A stretch of 64,000 bases of DNA. It comes from JAFNAG01 sp963739235 (GTDB lineage: Bacteria > Acidobacteriota > UBA6911). The notes below the pieces were generated by a model that searched no databases, was not told the origin of the DNA, and worked only from the letters and a program-made list of their open reading frames with translations. The position numbers and the translations under genes are program-made. Of the stretch, positions 17,267 through 26,718 are shown piece by piece. Every line of letters starts with the position of its first letter. Position 1 is the first letter of the stretch. The stretch spans positions 1 through 64,000 of the forward strand of contig CAVTZY010000022.1 of assembly GCA_963739235.1 (NCBI GenBank), given 5' to 3'.

Positions 17267-18021
17267 TTAACGCGACTGGCCTGAACCCTTGGCCCGCATC
17301 CACTCGCGGTTGAGGCGGGCAATGTTGGAGACCGAGATCTTCTTGGGGCATTCCGATTCGCAGGCGTAGGTGTTGGAACAGTAGCCGAATCCTTCCCTAT
17401 CCATTTGATCGACCATCCTGAGGGCGCGCTCGGAACGTTCCGTCTGTCCCTGCGGGAGCAAGGCGAGTTGGGACACTTTGGCGCTGACAAATAACATGGC
17501 TGAGGCGTTTTTGCAAGCGGCGACGCATGCGCCGCACCCGATGCAGGCCGCGGATTCGAAGGCTGCCTCTGCCACGGGCTTGGGGATCGGAATGGCGTTC
17601 GCATCAGGCGCGCCTCCGGTGCGAACCGAGATATACCCGCCGGCTTGAATTATGCGATCGAGGAGAATGTCCGATCCACGACCAGGTCCTTGATGATCGG
17701 GAACGCCCGCGCACGGAAAGGTTCGACTTCGATCGTATCGCCGTTGTGAAAGCTCCTCATATGGAGCTGGCAGGTGGCTACTCCCTCGAGCGGCCCGTGA
17801 GCGCGCCCGTTGATGTAGAGGCTGCAGCTGCCGCAGATGCCTTCGCGGCAGTCATGATCGAATGCAATGACGTCTTCGCCTTTTCTCGCCAAATCCAGGT
17901 TCAACAGATCCAGCATCTCGAGGAACGACATATCCGGGCTGACGCCATCCAGCGGGTAGTCGATAAACCTTCCTCGGGAATTATTGTCTTTCTGGCGCCA
18001 AATTCTCAGGATTACTTTCAT
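17267..18021 (-). CDS. sdhB: Succinate dehydrogenase/fumarate reductase iron-sulfur subunit, frameshifted
   Basis: Iron-sulfur subunit carrying electrons between the flavin and quinone sites. The N-terminal segment (17650-18021) holds the [2Fe-2S] motif C58-x4-C63-x2-C66 with the fourth Cys at 84 (VATC). The C-terminal segment (17267-17575 and upstream in the same frame) holds CIGCGACVAACK and CSNTYACESECPK for the [4Fe-4S] and [3Fe-4S] clusters. The two parts are in different frames. Near 17655-17665 one base is missing: the reading VVDRTFSSIA-stop becomes LDRIIQAGGYISVRTGG in the next frame. The corrected length of about 250 residues is normal for the family. It is last in the C-A-B operon. 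Confidence 0.85.
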
Positions 18022-18034
18022 GATGCTGCATCCC

Positions 18035-19950
18035 TCACTTGTAGTTGCGCTGCGCAGGTTTCACGTATTCGAATATCAGCGGCTCCTTGTGCAGCGCCGC
18101 GGGTGCGCCTTGGCCCCGGTATTCCCAGGCTGCGACATAGGAAAAGCGCTCATCGTCGCGTTGCGCTTCATTGTCGGCGGTCTGGGATTCTTCCCGGAAA
18201 TGGCCGCCGCAGGATTCCTCGCGGTGCAGGGCGTCCTGCGCAAGAAGTTCGGCGAGTTCGAGGAAGTCCGCCACGCGTTGTGCTTTTTCCAACTCCTGGT
18301 TGAAATCGGCGCCGCTGCCGGGCACGCGCACGCTGCTCCAGAATTTTTCCCGCAGCTCGGGAATCAATCGCAAGGCTTCCTTGAGCCCGGTGGTGTTGCG
18401 CGTCATGCCGCAGTGCTCCCACATGATTTTCCCGAGTTCCCGGTGGATGTCGTCCACGGCGCGTTTCCCCGGAATCTCCAGCAGCCGTTTGATGCCGCCT
18501 TCGAGCTCACGCCTGGCGTCCTGGAATGCCGCGTGGGTTGTGTCGACGGGCTTCCATTGTGCGGAGGCGAGGTAGTCGCCGATCGTGTAGGGAATGATGA
18601 AATAGCCGTCCGCCAGGCCTTGCATGAGGGCGCTGGCTCCCAGCCGGTTGGCGCCGTGATCGGAGAAATTGGCCTCGCCCAGAACGTAAAGGCCAGGAAT
18701 GGTGCTCATCAGGTTGTAGTCGACCCAGAGCCCGCCCATGGTGTAATGCAAGGCCGGATAGATTCTCATGGGAGTCTCATAGGCATCCTCTCCGGTGATC
18801 TGCAGGTACATGTCGAAAAGGTTGCCGTATTTCTCTACCACCCATTCCCGGCCATGGCGCCGGATCGTATCCGCAAAGTCAAGGTAGACCGCAAAACCGG
18901 TGGCGCCCACTCCATACCCCTTGTCGCACAATTCCTTGGCGCGCCGCGACGCAACATCGCGCGGTACCAGGTTGCCGAAGGACGGGTAGATTCTTTCGAG
19001 GTAATAGTCACGCTCGTTTTCCGGGATTAGCCTCGGGTCGCGCCGATCTCCTTTTTTCTTCGGCACCCAGATTCGCCCGTCGTTCCTCAGGCTCTCACTC
19101 ATCAGAGTCAGTTTGGACTGGTGCTCGCTGGCGACCGGGATACACGTGGGATGAATCTGCGTAAAGCACGGGTTGGCAAAATAAGCGCCGCGCTTGTAGG
19201 CGCGCCAGAGGGCGGTTGCGTTGCTCATCTTGGCGTTAGTGGACAGATAAAAAACGTTGGCGTATCCGCCGGTGGCGAGGATCACGGCATGGCCGGCATA
19301 GGACTCAATTTTGCCAGTCACCAGGTTGCGGGCGACGATGCCCGTGCGCCTGCCCATCGATGACCACCAGGTCGAGCATTTCACGGCGGCCAAAGTAGCG
19401 TGACTGCTCCGTCGGCGATCTGGCGGCTGAGTGCCTGGTATGCGCCGAGCAGCAGCTGTTGCCCGGTCTGACCGCGCGCGTAGAAAGTTCGCGATACTTG
19501 CGCGCCGCCGAAGGAGCGGTTGTCGAGCAGCCCGCCGTACTCGCGCGCGAAGGGGACGCCCTGGGCTACACACTGATCGATGATGTTGCCGCTGACCTGC
19601 GCTAGGCGATAGACGTTGGCTTCGCGGGCACGGTAGTCGCCGCCTTTGACGGTGTCGTAGAACAGGCGGTAGATGCTGTCGCCGTCGTTGGCATAGTTCT
19701 TCGGGGCATTGATCCCGCCCTGGGCGGCGATGCTGTGGGCACGGCGTGGAGATTCGTGATAGGAGAAGCGCGGTTACCTGATAGCCAGCTCTGCCAGGGA
19801 AGCGGCCGCTGAAGCGCCCGCCAGGCCGGTACCCACCACGATGATGTGGTATTTCCGCTTGTTGGCGGGATTGACCAGTTTCATGTCGAAACGGTGGTTA
19901 TCCCACTTCTTTTCAATTGGACCGTCGGGGATTCTTGCATCCAGGGTCAT
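18035..19950 (-). CDS. sdhA: Succinate dehydrogenase/fumarate reductase flavoprotein subunit, disrupted near the N-terminus
   Basis: Flavoprotein that oxidises succinate or reduces fumarate. It starts at ATG 19950, overlapping the sdhC stop by 4 nt, and runs through HIIVVGTGLAGASAAASLAEL (FAD-binding). Then a missing G and an extra C about 20 nt apart create TAA near 19776 before the original frame resumes at FSYHESPRRAHSIAAQGGIN. A second pair of indels (about 19330-19400) garbles the region around REMLDLVVIDGQ. Downstream is clean: ESYAGHAVILATGGY, FTQIHPTCIPV, then MRIYPALHYTMGGLWVDYN and GANRLGASALMQGLADGYF. The corrected length of about 638 residues matches the single-cytochrome (Bacteroides/Wolinella-like) type. 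The compensating indels suggest a consensus error in the sequence rather than decay. Confidence 0.85.
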
Positions 19951-20618
19951 AATCCACCGCCCCTCATGTAATGCTCCCAGAGAAAGAAAAGCGGCATCGC
20001 GGCAAAACCCATCGGGATCAGCAGCCAGAAGATCATGGCAAGGTAGTCGATCGGGCGCTGCCAGCCGGGGCGCAACCCAAACGTCTGGAATGCGGATTGA
20101 AAGCCATGGTGCAGGTGGAATCCGAGCAGGAAGAGAGCGACGACGTAAAAAGAATCGTATCCGGGGCTCTCAAACGCCGTCTTCACCAGCGTGTACATGG
20201 AAATTCCACCTGCTTCGAATCGCGCCGGCACCCAGAAGGAACTCATGTGAACCACCAGGAAAACAAACACTACGCTTCCCGTCCAGAAAGCCCAGCGTGA
20301 AGCGAACGTGCTTGTCTCTCCTGGCCGGTTCATAGCGTAGCCTTGGGGGCGCGCACGCCGGCCGGCCAGCCATACGCGCACACCGAAGAGGATGTGCCCC
20401 AGGAAACCTGCAATGAGCACAATTTCCAGCGTGCGGATCACCATATTGGTCGACATGAACTCGGAGTACGAGTCAAATGCCGCCCCGCCATCGTTTCTGA
20501 ATAAAAGCAGATTTCCCGAAAGGTGGACGCTCAGGAAGGCACACAGGAAGAGGCCTGTCAGGGCCACGAGCAGTTTTTGACCCACCGATGACCTGTAGAT
20601 CCTGGCGGGTTTGATCAT
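19947..20618 (-). CDS. sdhC: Succinate dehydrogenase/fumarate reductase cytochrome b subunit, single-polypeptide type
   Basis: Di-haem membrane anchor that exchanges electrons with quinone. I place the start at ATG 20618 (MIKPARIYRSSVGQKLLVAL), giving 223 residues; an upstream extension would add 32 unlikely residues. There are five membrane segments with haem-ligand candidates in FLSVHLSGN, GHILFGVRVW, VVHMSSFW and LGFHLHHGFQSAF. This is the fused subunit typical of Wolinella/Bacteroides-like complexes, which need no SdhD. Its stop overlaps the sdhA start as ATGA. The order sdhC-sdhA-sdhB is standard for this type. Confidence 0.9.
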   Translation of the reverse strand: MIKPARIYRSSVGQKLLVALTGLFLCAFLSVHLSGNLLLFRNDGGAAFDSYSEFMSTNMVIRTLEIVLIAGFLGHILFGVRVWLAGRRARPQGYAMNRPGETSTFASRWAFWTGSVVFVFLVVHMSSFWVPARFEAGGISMYTLVKTAFESPGYDSFYVVALFLLGFHLHHGFQSAFQTFGLRPGWQRPIDYLAMIFWLLIPMGFAAMPLFFLWEHYMRGGGL

Positions 20619-20772
20619 GGAATGCGCATCCTGACGATGGGTTTGTGCAAAGCCCACGGGAAAAATCATAACAGGCACGGGGGGGATAAGAAAGTGCGAG
20701 GCATTCCCATGCACATTCTTATGCCGAGAAAGGAGCGGCGAAGTGAATGAGATTTCTGGGACAGGCGCGAAA

Positions 20773-21390
20773 TTAAAAGCGGTACCCGAAGCCGACGTTG
20801 AGCTGGAAATTGTGAATTGAGAAGTTTTGTTTGAACGTGCCGAGGCGCGTGTTGGCGGGATCGAACCGGATCATCGTGTCGCCGAGATCGACCCGAATTG
20901 TGCCCCGGCGCGCAGGGTAAAGTTCCATCCCGCCGCCGAAATCCAGGGCAAAATTCGTGCTGCCTAAGGCAATTCTGCATTCCAGTGGGGGTGGGTAAAC
21001 GAGGATCGTAAGGCAGACCGATCCGTGCGCAGCACTGGCGTAATGAATGATTCCCGGGCGAAGCCTGCCGAAGGCGCTGAATCTGCGGAAACGCGGACCC
21101 GCCTTGATGCCAAACAGAGCTTCGGTTCTGCTCCCGCTGAACGTCAGCGTGTTATCCATTCCCCTCGGGAAGAAGTTGGTTTCGCCTTCCACGGCTAGAA
21201 AGGAAACAGGATAAAAAGTGAACCGGCCGCCAAATCCGAAGTCTTTGAAGGAAAAAGCGCGTTGCTGCATAAAGGCGAATTGTGTCCCGACTTCAAATCT
21301 GCCGGTTTGGGTCTGCGAGCTGGCTTGCGGCATTTGTGTGATACACAGCAAAAATGATCCGAGAATTGCATAGGAGCACCGGCGGGTCAT
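20773..21390 (-). CDS. Small outer-membrane beta-barrel protein
   Basis: A 205-residue protein with signal peptide (to about 26) and alternating strands ending LNVGFGYRF, with the C-terminal Phe typical of outer-membrane barrels of the OmpA/porin-like 8-strand size. GGAGGTACCT precedes the start. There is an insert with two Cys (GSVCLTILVYPPPLECR) in a predicted loop. Similar small barrels are common as uncharacterised secreted proteins. It is monocistronic. Confidence 0.65.
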   Translation of the reverse strand: MTRRCSYAILGSFLLCITQMPQASSQTQTGRFEVGTQFAFMQQRAFSFKDFGFGGRFTFYPVSFLAVEGETNFFPRGMDNTLTFSGSRTEALFGIKAGPRFRRFSAFGRLRPGIIHYASAAHGSVCLTILVYPPPLECRIALGSTNFALDFGGGMELYPARRGTIRVDLGDTMIRFDPANTRLGTFKQNFSIHNFQLNVGFGYRF

Positions 21391-21548
21391 AGGTACCTCC
21401 TGGCGTTGAAGTGTCAGTGGATTGGATGCTCTGAAACGGGCGGCGGTTCATTTGCAGGGCTTCCGCACTCCATCACAACCACGATGTGCCTGGGAAACAA
21501 AAATTTCCGGCATCCCTCCAGGGGGTACAACATGGAAGGCTGTTTCGG

Positions 21549-21920
21549 TCAGCGCGCTCTGTGTGCTGATTCGATCATCACCAGGCCGGACCTTATGGGA
21601 TCGGGCAGCCTTACAATCGAACCCAGATCAAAGCCATCCTTGATCTTTCCCTTCACGGCGACCCGGGCGCCCGAGCGCGGCACGCCTCTTTCGGAGACCA
21701 CCCAGAGCCTTCCGGTGCCGTCGTCGACCTCATAGGCTCCCCTGCCCAGAACGGAGTAGCTGCGCACGACTCTCCCGGTGATACCCACTTCGTGACTGGC
21801 GTAACGATCCGGTTCAGCCATGATTTGTTTGATTGTTTTTTGTTCGCAAGCGGCGAGGAAGAGTATCAGCGCAATTAGAGCAAGCAAAGTTGCGCTACGA
21901 CCTTTACTGGTGATCTGCAT
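21549..21920 (-). CDS. Small lipoprotein with OB-fold-like domain
   Basis: A 123-residue protein with a hydrophobic leader and a lipobox-like LAAC (Cys near 25), so probably membrane-anchored by lipid. The rest (IMAEPDRYASHEVGITGRVV, then GAYEVDDGTGRLWVVS, ARVAVKGKIKDGF) resembles the OB-fold stretches found in small periplasmic nucleotide-binding-like or cytochrome-biogenesis-related lipoproteins. Here it probably binds something small or acts structurally; no function can be given. GGGAG precedes the start. Confidence 0.65.
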   Translation of the reverse strand: MQITSKGRSATLLALIALILFLAACEQKTIKQIMAEPDRYASHEVGITGRVVRSYSVLGRGAYEVDDGTGRLWVVSERGVPRSGARVAVKGKIKDGFDLGSIVRLPDPIRSGLVMIESAHRAR

Positions 21921-22045
21921 ATCGATGCTCCCTAAGATCGAGTCCTGCTGCTCTTATAGAAGCACCTGCGCGCAAATTGTCTCACCGGAGTGCGCCGGGT
22001 GGGCAATGATAGCCCACCCATGCGTTTGGCGACAGATCGCAAAAT

Positions 22046-23320
22046 TCAGTTCATGCCGCCCTTTTCCAGAGCATTGAGACGAGATCGAACCTCGCTCGCG
22101 TCAGCGGACTCGGGCGCATATTTCAAATAGGCCCGCAACTGAACGGCCTCACCTCCATAATCGTGCTTGCGATGGAGGATGCTCGCCATGACCAAATGGA
22201 TTTGCGGCCATCGATGGAGCGAGTCGAACTGATTGAGTTTGCGCGCGCTCTTTTCCGCGGCGTCAAGGTGGCTCAGGTTATAATTGGCTACTGCGTTCAT
22301 GTAATATCCATAGGGAAAATCGAGCGGATCCAGATCTAGCGCACGATCCGTCAGCCGCACTGTTTCTTCCCATTGTGCTTCCACGGCGGCAAGCCGAGCC
22401 AATTCAATGTAGGGATTCACATAGTTTGCGTCCGCTTCCATCGCTTTGGAATATGCGCTCTTCGCCTCATCGACGCGATTGGATTGCACGTACACCTGGC
22501 CCAACCGGAACCACGCGGCTGCAAAAACCGGATACACGTGAAGCGCTGCCAGCGCATCCTTTTCGGCTTCATCCAGCCTTTTCTTTTGCAGGGCCTTTTC
22601 CGCTCTCCCCAGGGCCTTCTGGGCATCTTTTGGCGCCGCGAGGCTGGTGACGCTCACGATGGTTCCCTGAACCCTTGCCGCCGGGTACAGAACGATGGTG
22701 CCCACATCTATAATCCCCATCGATTGGTTCGAAGTCAGGATTATGGCGCTGGAACGATAGCCGCCCAGCTGAGCCCGTAGCTCACAACCCGTGATCGACA
22801 TGGCAGGGGTGAGCACTCCATCGGGAAACCCTATGGCAGAAGAGCGGGCCGGCCCCCAGGGCAGCACTGATCCGTTATCGGAAGCATCCGGCAGGAGGTT
22901 ATTGCTGCTGCTGCCGCCAATTTGAAAACCAAAGGTGCCATTTGGACTTACGTTAGCTTCCCTTGTTCTCCGGCCCCCGCATTCACGTTCGATGACCGCC
23001 CCCATGGGAGGCAGTGTACCATCGTCGAGAACGACGGATCCTGAGATCATGATTATTTGCTGCCGCGGCGGTGGCAATTGCTGATTGTCGGGATTTGTGT
23101 TGATCCGCCCGCGGCTTCCACTGCCGGGGGTGGTGTTTCCGGTGTTGTTACCAGTGCTTCCCGGGTTACTCGTATTGGTGCCGGTACTGCCGGTGTTCGT
23201 GGTACCGGTAGTCGTAGTGCCGGTGCCCGTTTGTCCGGTTTGCTGCGTTTGAGCAGAGAGAATTGAAGCTGCAAGCGTCAATCCCACGGCGGCGGCACAG
23301 AAACAAGCTTTGAATGTCAT
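22046..23320 (-). CDS. Secreted TPR protein with carboxypeptidase-regulatory-like domain
   Basis: A 424-residue secreted protein. The start at ATG 23320 follows GGAGG and begins a signal peptide (to about residue 23). Next is a Thr/Gly/Asn-rich low-complexity linker (about 25-75, TGT/NTG repeats), then a beta-sandwich like the carboxypeptidase regulatory domain (about 85-210, SGSVVLDDGTLPPMGAVIER). At least four TPR units (about 225-415) complete it. This combination is frequent in Acidobacteria and probably serves protein-protein contacts in the envelope. Confidence 0.75.
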   Translation of the reverse strand: MTFKACFCAAAVGLTLAASILSAQTQQTGQTGTGTTTTGTTNTGSTGTNTSNPGSTGNNTGNTTPGSGSRGRINTNPDNQQLPPPRQQIIMISGSVVLDDGTLPPMGAVIERECGGRRTREANVSPNGTFGFQIGGSSSNNLLPDASDNGSVLPWGPARSSAIGFPDGVLTPAMSITGCELRAQLGGYRSSAIILTSNQSMGIIDVGTIVLYPAARVQGTIVSVTSLAAPKDAQKALGRAEKALQKKRLDEAEKDALAALHVYPVFAAAWFRLGQVYVQSNRVDEAKSAYSKAMEADANYVNPYIELARLAAVEAQWEETVRLTDRALDLDPLDFPYGYYMNAVANYNLSHLDAAEKSARKLNQFDSLHRWPQIHLVMASILHRKHDYGGEAVQLRAYLKYAPESADASEVRSRLNALEKGGMN

Positions 23321-23649
23321 GCGAACCTCCTTCACACGAGGCGGGATTGACTGATTGCCGGTTTGGAAGTGAGGATAAACCAGCATCATGTTCCGGTAAA
23401 AAGTCGATTCGCCACCCTACACCCTAACCCTATTACCAATATTCTGCGCCTATTTTGACCCTCCCACAAGAGGTAGTGACTCCAAGGCAGCCAGAAGAGG
23501 CGCGACAAAAGCGGAAACGCCCGACAGGAATAGATTTGCAGTTTTCGTGACTGCTTCGGACACCGGGCACTTTTCGTGCAAGCGATCGAAATTTGCTTTA
23601 GGCCCGCGCACTCGTGGTAATACAATCGCCTGCATGGAGGATTGAATTT

Positions 23650-26151
23650 ATGAGGCATAAAGCGGCGATTGCGCTGTGCGCATTAGTTCTGGCAACATTT
23701 TCGACAATTCTCAGCTCCAGCGCGTTCGATGCGCCCCGGGCGATTGGGGTAAAATTGAGCGGGGAAAGGCGCGTCAGCTTCAACGAGGGCTGGAGATTTC
23801 TCAAGGGGGAAGCCGAGGGCGCGGAAAAACCCGATTTCTCCGACAACGCCTGGCGCACGCTGGATCTTCCTCACGATTGGGCGATCGAAGGGCCATTCGA
23901 CCCTAAGATCAATCCCCATTGCGGCGCCTTGCCTTTCTTCGGCATAGGCTGGTACCGAAGACATTTCAACCTCGCCGAAAGCGCTCGGGGCAAGTACTTC
24001 ACAATCGAATTCGACGGCGCCATGGCGAATTCACGTGTCTGGCTCAACGGCCAGGAGCTGGGCGGGCGCCCGTACGGCTACATCGGGTTCTCATTCGACC
24101 TCACGCCCTACCTGCGGTTAGGGAGTCAGGAAAACGTTCTGGCGGTGCGGCTCGCGCCTGAAGACCAGTCTTCCCGCTGGTATCCCGGAGCCGGCATTTA
24201 TCGCAACGTCTGGCTCGATGTCACGGAATCCGTACAGGTCGCGCGCTGGGGCACCTACGTCACGACCTCAGAAATCTCAGCCGATAAAGCCGCCGTTTCG
24301 ATCAAGACGGAAATTCAAAACCACCGATCCGATCCGGCGCGCGTCACGCTTGAAACCACCATCCTTGACGCGAACGGAAAGGAGGCCGGCCGCGCCAGCA
24401 TGGCTCAGACGATCCCGCCGGGCGCGAAAGAGGTTTTGGATGGACGGATGGAGATCGTTAAACCACACCGCTGGGATATTACGGATCCTTACCTGTACAG
24501 TGCCGTCAGTACGGTCAGCGATGGATCGCGCGTACTTGATCGCTACGTCACTCCCTTCGGCATCCGGAGCATCGAGTTTGACAAGGACAAAGGATTCCTG
24601 CTGAACGGGCGCAGCGTGAAAATGCAGGGAGTCTGCATGCACCATGACCTGGGAGCGCTGGGCACGGCAGTTAACCGCCGTGCCACCGAGCGCCAGCTTC
24701 AAATCCTCAAAGGGTTTGGGGTAAACGCCATCCGCACCTCTCACAATCCGCCCTCGCCGGAGCTGCTCGAGTATTGCGACAAAATGGGGCTGCTCGTGAT
24801 GGACGAAGCTTTTGACATGTGGCAGAGACCCAAGGTGCGCAATGGACACGGCAAGTATTTCGATCAATGGGGCGAAGCAGATTTGCGCGACATGATCCAT
24901 CGCGATCGCAACCATCCGAGCATCGTCCTCTGGAGCATCGGCAACGAAATCCTGGAACAATCTGATCCTGAAGGATGGAAAATCGCCAAACGGCTGACCG
25001 ACATCTGCCATGCGGAGGATCGCACCAGACCGGTTACGGCGGGGTTCAACCAGTCAACGAACGCGATCAAGAATCATCTTGCCGATCAGGTGGATATTCC
25101 CGGATTCAACTACAAGCCGACGGAGTACGCCCAGATTCTCAAGGATCACCCGAACTGGACCATCGTGGGTGCGGAAACCAGCTCCTGCGTCAGCTCGCGC
25201 GGCGTATATCATCTACCGATTGAAAAGTACGAGAAGCATCCATCATTGCAGTTGACCAGCTATGATGTTATTGCCCCGTCCTGGGCGTACGCTCCAGACG
25301 TTGAACTCGATGTCCAGCTGAGAATGCCCAAAGTCTTAGGTGAGTTCGTTTGGACCGGCTTCGACTATATCGGAGAACCGACTCCCTATTTTAACGGCAG
25401 GGGTTCCAATGAAACCGATTGGCCGTCCCGCAGCTCATATTTCGGCATTGTCGATCTGGCCGGGTTTCCCAAAGATCGCTACTACCTGTACAAGAGCGTC
25501 TGGACCCGGGAGCCGATGCTCCACATCCTGCCGCACTGGAACTGGGCGGGGCGTGAAGGACAGAACATCCCGGTGATGGCCTACACGAATTGCGATGAGG
25601 TCGAGGTTTTCTTGAACGGCAAGTCGCTTGGACGAAAGGCGCGCGGGTCGGAACCGGTGGAGTTGCCGGTGGGACCGAACGTCAGCAAGGAAGGGAAATT
25701 CTCAAGCAAACTGCGCCTGCTCTGGCAGGTGGAGTATGAGCCGGGCACGCTCCGGGCGGTCGGATACAAGGGCGGCAAGCCCCTGGTTCACGATGAGGTG
25801 CGCACTGCAGGGGCTCCGGCGAGAATCTCGATGGTCCCGGATCGGATGGCCATCGCTGCTGACGGTTCCGACTTGTCATTCATCACAATTCGCATCGAAG
25901 ACAAGGACCACAACCTGGTTCCGGCCGCCGACAATCTGGTTCAGTTCAAAGTCGATGGCCCCGGCAAGATCGCCGCGGTGGATAACGGAAATCCCGCAAG
26001 CATTGAGTCGTTCCAGGCCGACCAGCGCAAGGCGTTCAGCGGCCTTTGCCTGTTGGTCGTGCGTTCGCAGCGTGGCCAGGCAGGGCGAATCCGTATCACC
26101 GCGAGCAGCACAGAATTAAAAGGCGCCCGGACCGATATTGTCAGCAAGTGA
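23650..26151 (+). CDS. Secreted glycoside hydrolase family 2 (beta-galactosidase-like)
   Basis: An 833-residue GH2 enzyme. The start at 23650 follows GGAGG and opens a signal peptide (to about residue 25). Domains in order: sugar-binding jelly roll (DLPHDWAIEGPFD, about 30-200), Ig-like domain (about 205-300), TIM barrel (about 305-600), then C-terminal domains of the type seen in Bacteroides GH2 enzymes (NCDEVEVFLNGKSLG, and a final Ig-like GH2 C-terminal domain). The barrel shows SHNPPSPELLEYCD, the acid/base Glu433 in WSIGNE and the likely nucleophile Glu509 in VGAETSS. It probably releases beta-galactosyl or related sugars from plant or microbial polymers. Substrate cannot be fixed from motifs. 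Confidence 0.9.
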   Translation: MRHKAAIALCALVLATFSTILSSSAFDAPRAIGVKLSGERRVSFNEGWRFLKGEAEGAEKPDFSDNAWRTLDLPHDWAIEGPFDPKINPHCGALPFFGIGWYRRHFNLAESARGKYFTIEFDGAMANSRVWLNGQELGGRPYGYIGFSFDLTPYLRLGSQENVLAVRLAPEDQSSRWYPGAGIYRNVWLDVTESVQVARWGTYVTTSEISADKAAVSIKTEIQNHRSDPARVTLETTILDANGKEAGRASMAQTIPPGAKEVLDGRMEIVKPHRWDITDPYLYSAVSTVSDGSRVLDRYVTPFGIRSIEFDKDKGFLLNGRSVKMQGVCMHHDLGALGTAVNRRATERQLQILKGFGVNAIRTSHNPPSPELLEYCDKMGLLVMDEAFDMWQRPKVRNGHGKYFDQWGEADLRDMIHRDRNHPSIVLWSIGNEILEQSDPEGWKIAKRLTDICHAEDRTRPVTAGFNQSTNAIKNHLADQVDIPGFNYKPTEYAQILKDHPNWTIVGAETSSCVSSRGVYHLPIEKYEKHPSLQLTSYDVIAPSWAYAPDVELDVQLRMPKVLGEFVWTGFDYIGEPTPYFNGRGSNETDWPSRSSYFGIVDLAGFPKDRYYLYKSVWTREPMLHILPHWNWAGREGQNIPVMAYTNCDEVEVFLNGKSLGRKARGSEPVELPVGPNVSKEGKFSSKLRLLWQVEYEPGTLRAVGYKGGKPLVHDEVRTAGAPARISMVPDRMAIAADGSDLSFITIRIEDKDHNLVPAADNLVQFKVDGPGKIAAVDNGNPASIESFQADQRKAFSGLCLLVVRSQRGQAGRIRITASSTELKGARTDIVSK

Positions 26152-26160
26152 TGAGGATTG

Positions 26161-26181
26161 TTTTCCCATTAGGCGGGAAAA
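26161..26181. terminator. Short hairpin 10 bp after the GH2 gene (repeat family P3)
   Basis: TTTTCCC and GGGAAAA flank a 7-nt loop. The hairpin could stop transcription of the GH2 gene. The same layout, a 7-bp hairpin (TTTTGCC-CTTT-GGCAAAA at 29401-29418) followed by GATCAACGCAGAG, recurs after the HAD gene. So it is also a small dispersed repeat. Confidence 0.45.
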
Positions 26182-26234
26182 GCACAAGATCAACGCAGAG
26201 GGCGTAGAGAGAAACTGTTTCAAAACGACGAGTG

Positions 26235-26665
26235 CTCTGCGGCTTCTGCTTCGAAAATGGAACCGATTGCGGCGCCGAACCACTTGTGTGTTTCTGTGCC
26301 GCCCTTTCAGGGCTTGAGATCTGCGGTTCTCTACCCAGGGCTCACGCCCTGGGCTTTGCTGTCCCGCCCTTTCAGGGCTAAGCATTGCACGACCTGAAAA
26401 ATCCCGAAGGGGTGGAGCAGCAGAGCCCAGAGCGTGAGCCCTGGGGAGCGGGAATCGAGCGGTAAGAGCCCTGAAGGTTACGCAATTGTGCCTGCTGCGC
26501 AGTCAAAATTGACGCAACCTGTGATTGTGCAATATGTCGCTCCCCCCAACATGTTGTGGTACGCGCCATATCGCACAATCGAAGGGGCGGCACAGGAAAC
26601 CTGAGGCGAGAACGCAACATTTTCATGCGTTATCGGTGCGCCCAGGCGCATCGGAGACTGCGTTG
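26235..26665. repeat. Dispersed structured repeat P2, reverse-oriented copy with an insertion
   Basis: This carries the same modules as the 3795-4200 block but in reverse orientation: CTGTGCCGCCCTTTCAGGGC, CCCAGGGC-TCAC-GCCCTGGG, AATCCCGAAGGGGTGGAGCA, then AACATTTTCATGCGTTA and the GCGCCCAGGCGCATCGGAGAC end block. The module GCCCTGAA-GGGGCGGCACAG is split by 106 bp of unrelated sequence (26476-26581). Apart from this repeat and the P3 hairpin at 26161-26202, the 26152-26718 interval holds nothing gene-like. Confidence 0.8.
26476..26581. mobile_element. 106-bp insertion inside the P2 repeat
   Basis: Sequence absent from the two other full P2 copies, flanked by GAA on both sides (26473-26475 and 26582-26584). 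This fits a 3-bp target duplication, though a 3-bp match can be chance. Inside is an imperfect inverted repeat, GATTGTGCAATATG with CATATCGCACAATC (13 of 14 matching). It encodes nothing. It may be a minimal non-autonomous element. Confidence 0.45.
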
Positions 26666-26718
26666 ATGCTTTTAGGTTGCGGTGGCACGGGACCGTCGGT
26701 GGATCCGTACGGATCTCC

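Noticed and set aside
17650..18021. A stand-alone 123-residue ferredoxin gene
   Set aside because: The next frame restores the rest of SdhB right after the stop, so it is one frameshifted gene.
19741..19800. A second selenocysteine site in sdhA
   Set aside because: The interrupting codon is TAA, not TGA, and comes from a pair of compensating indels.
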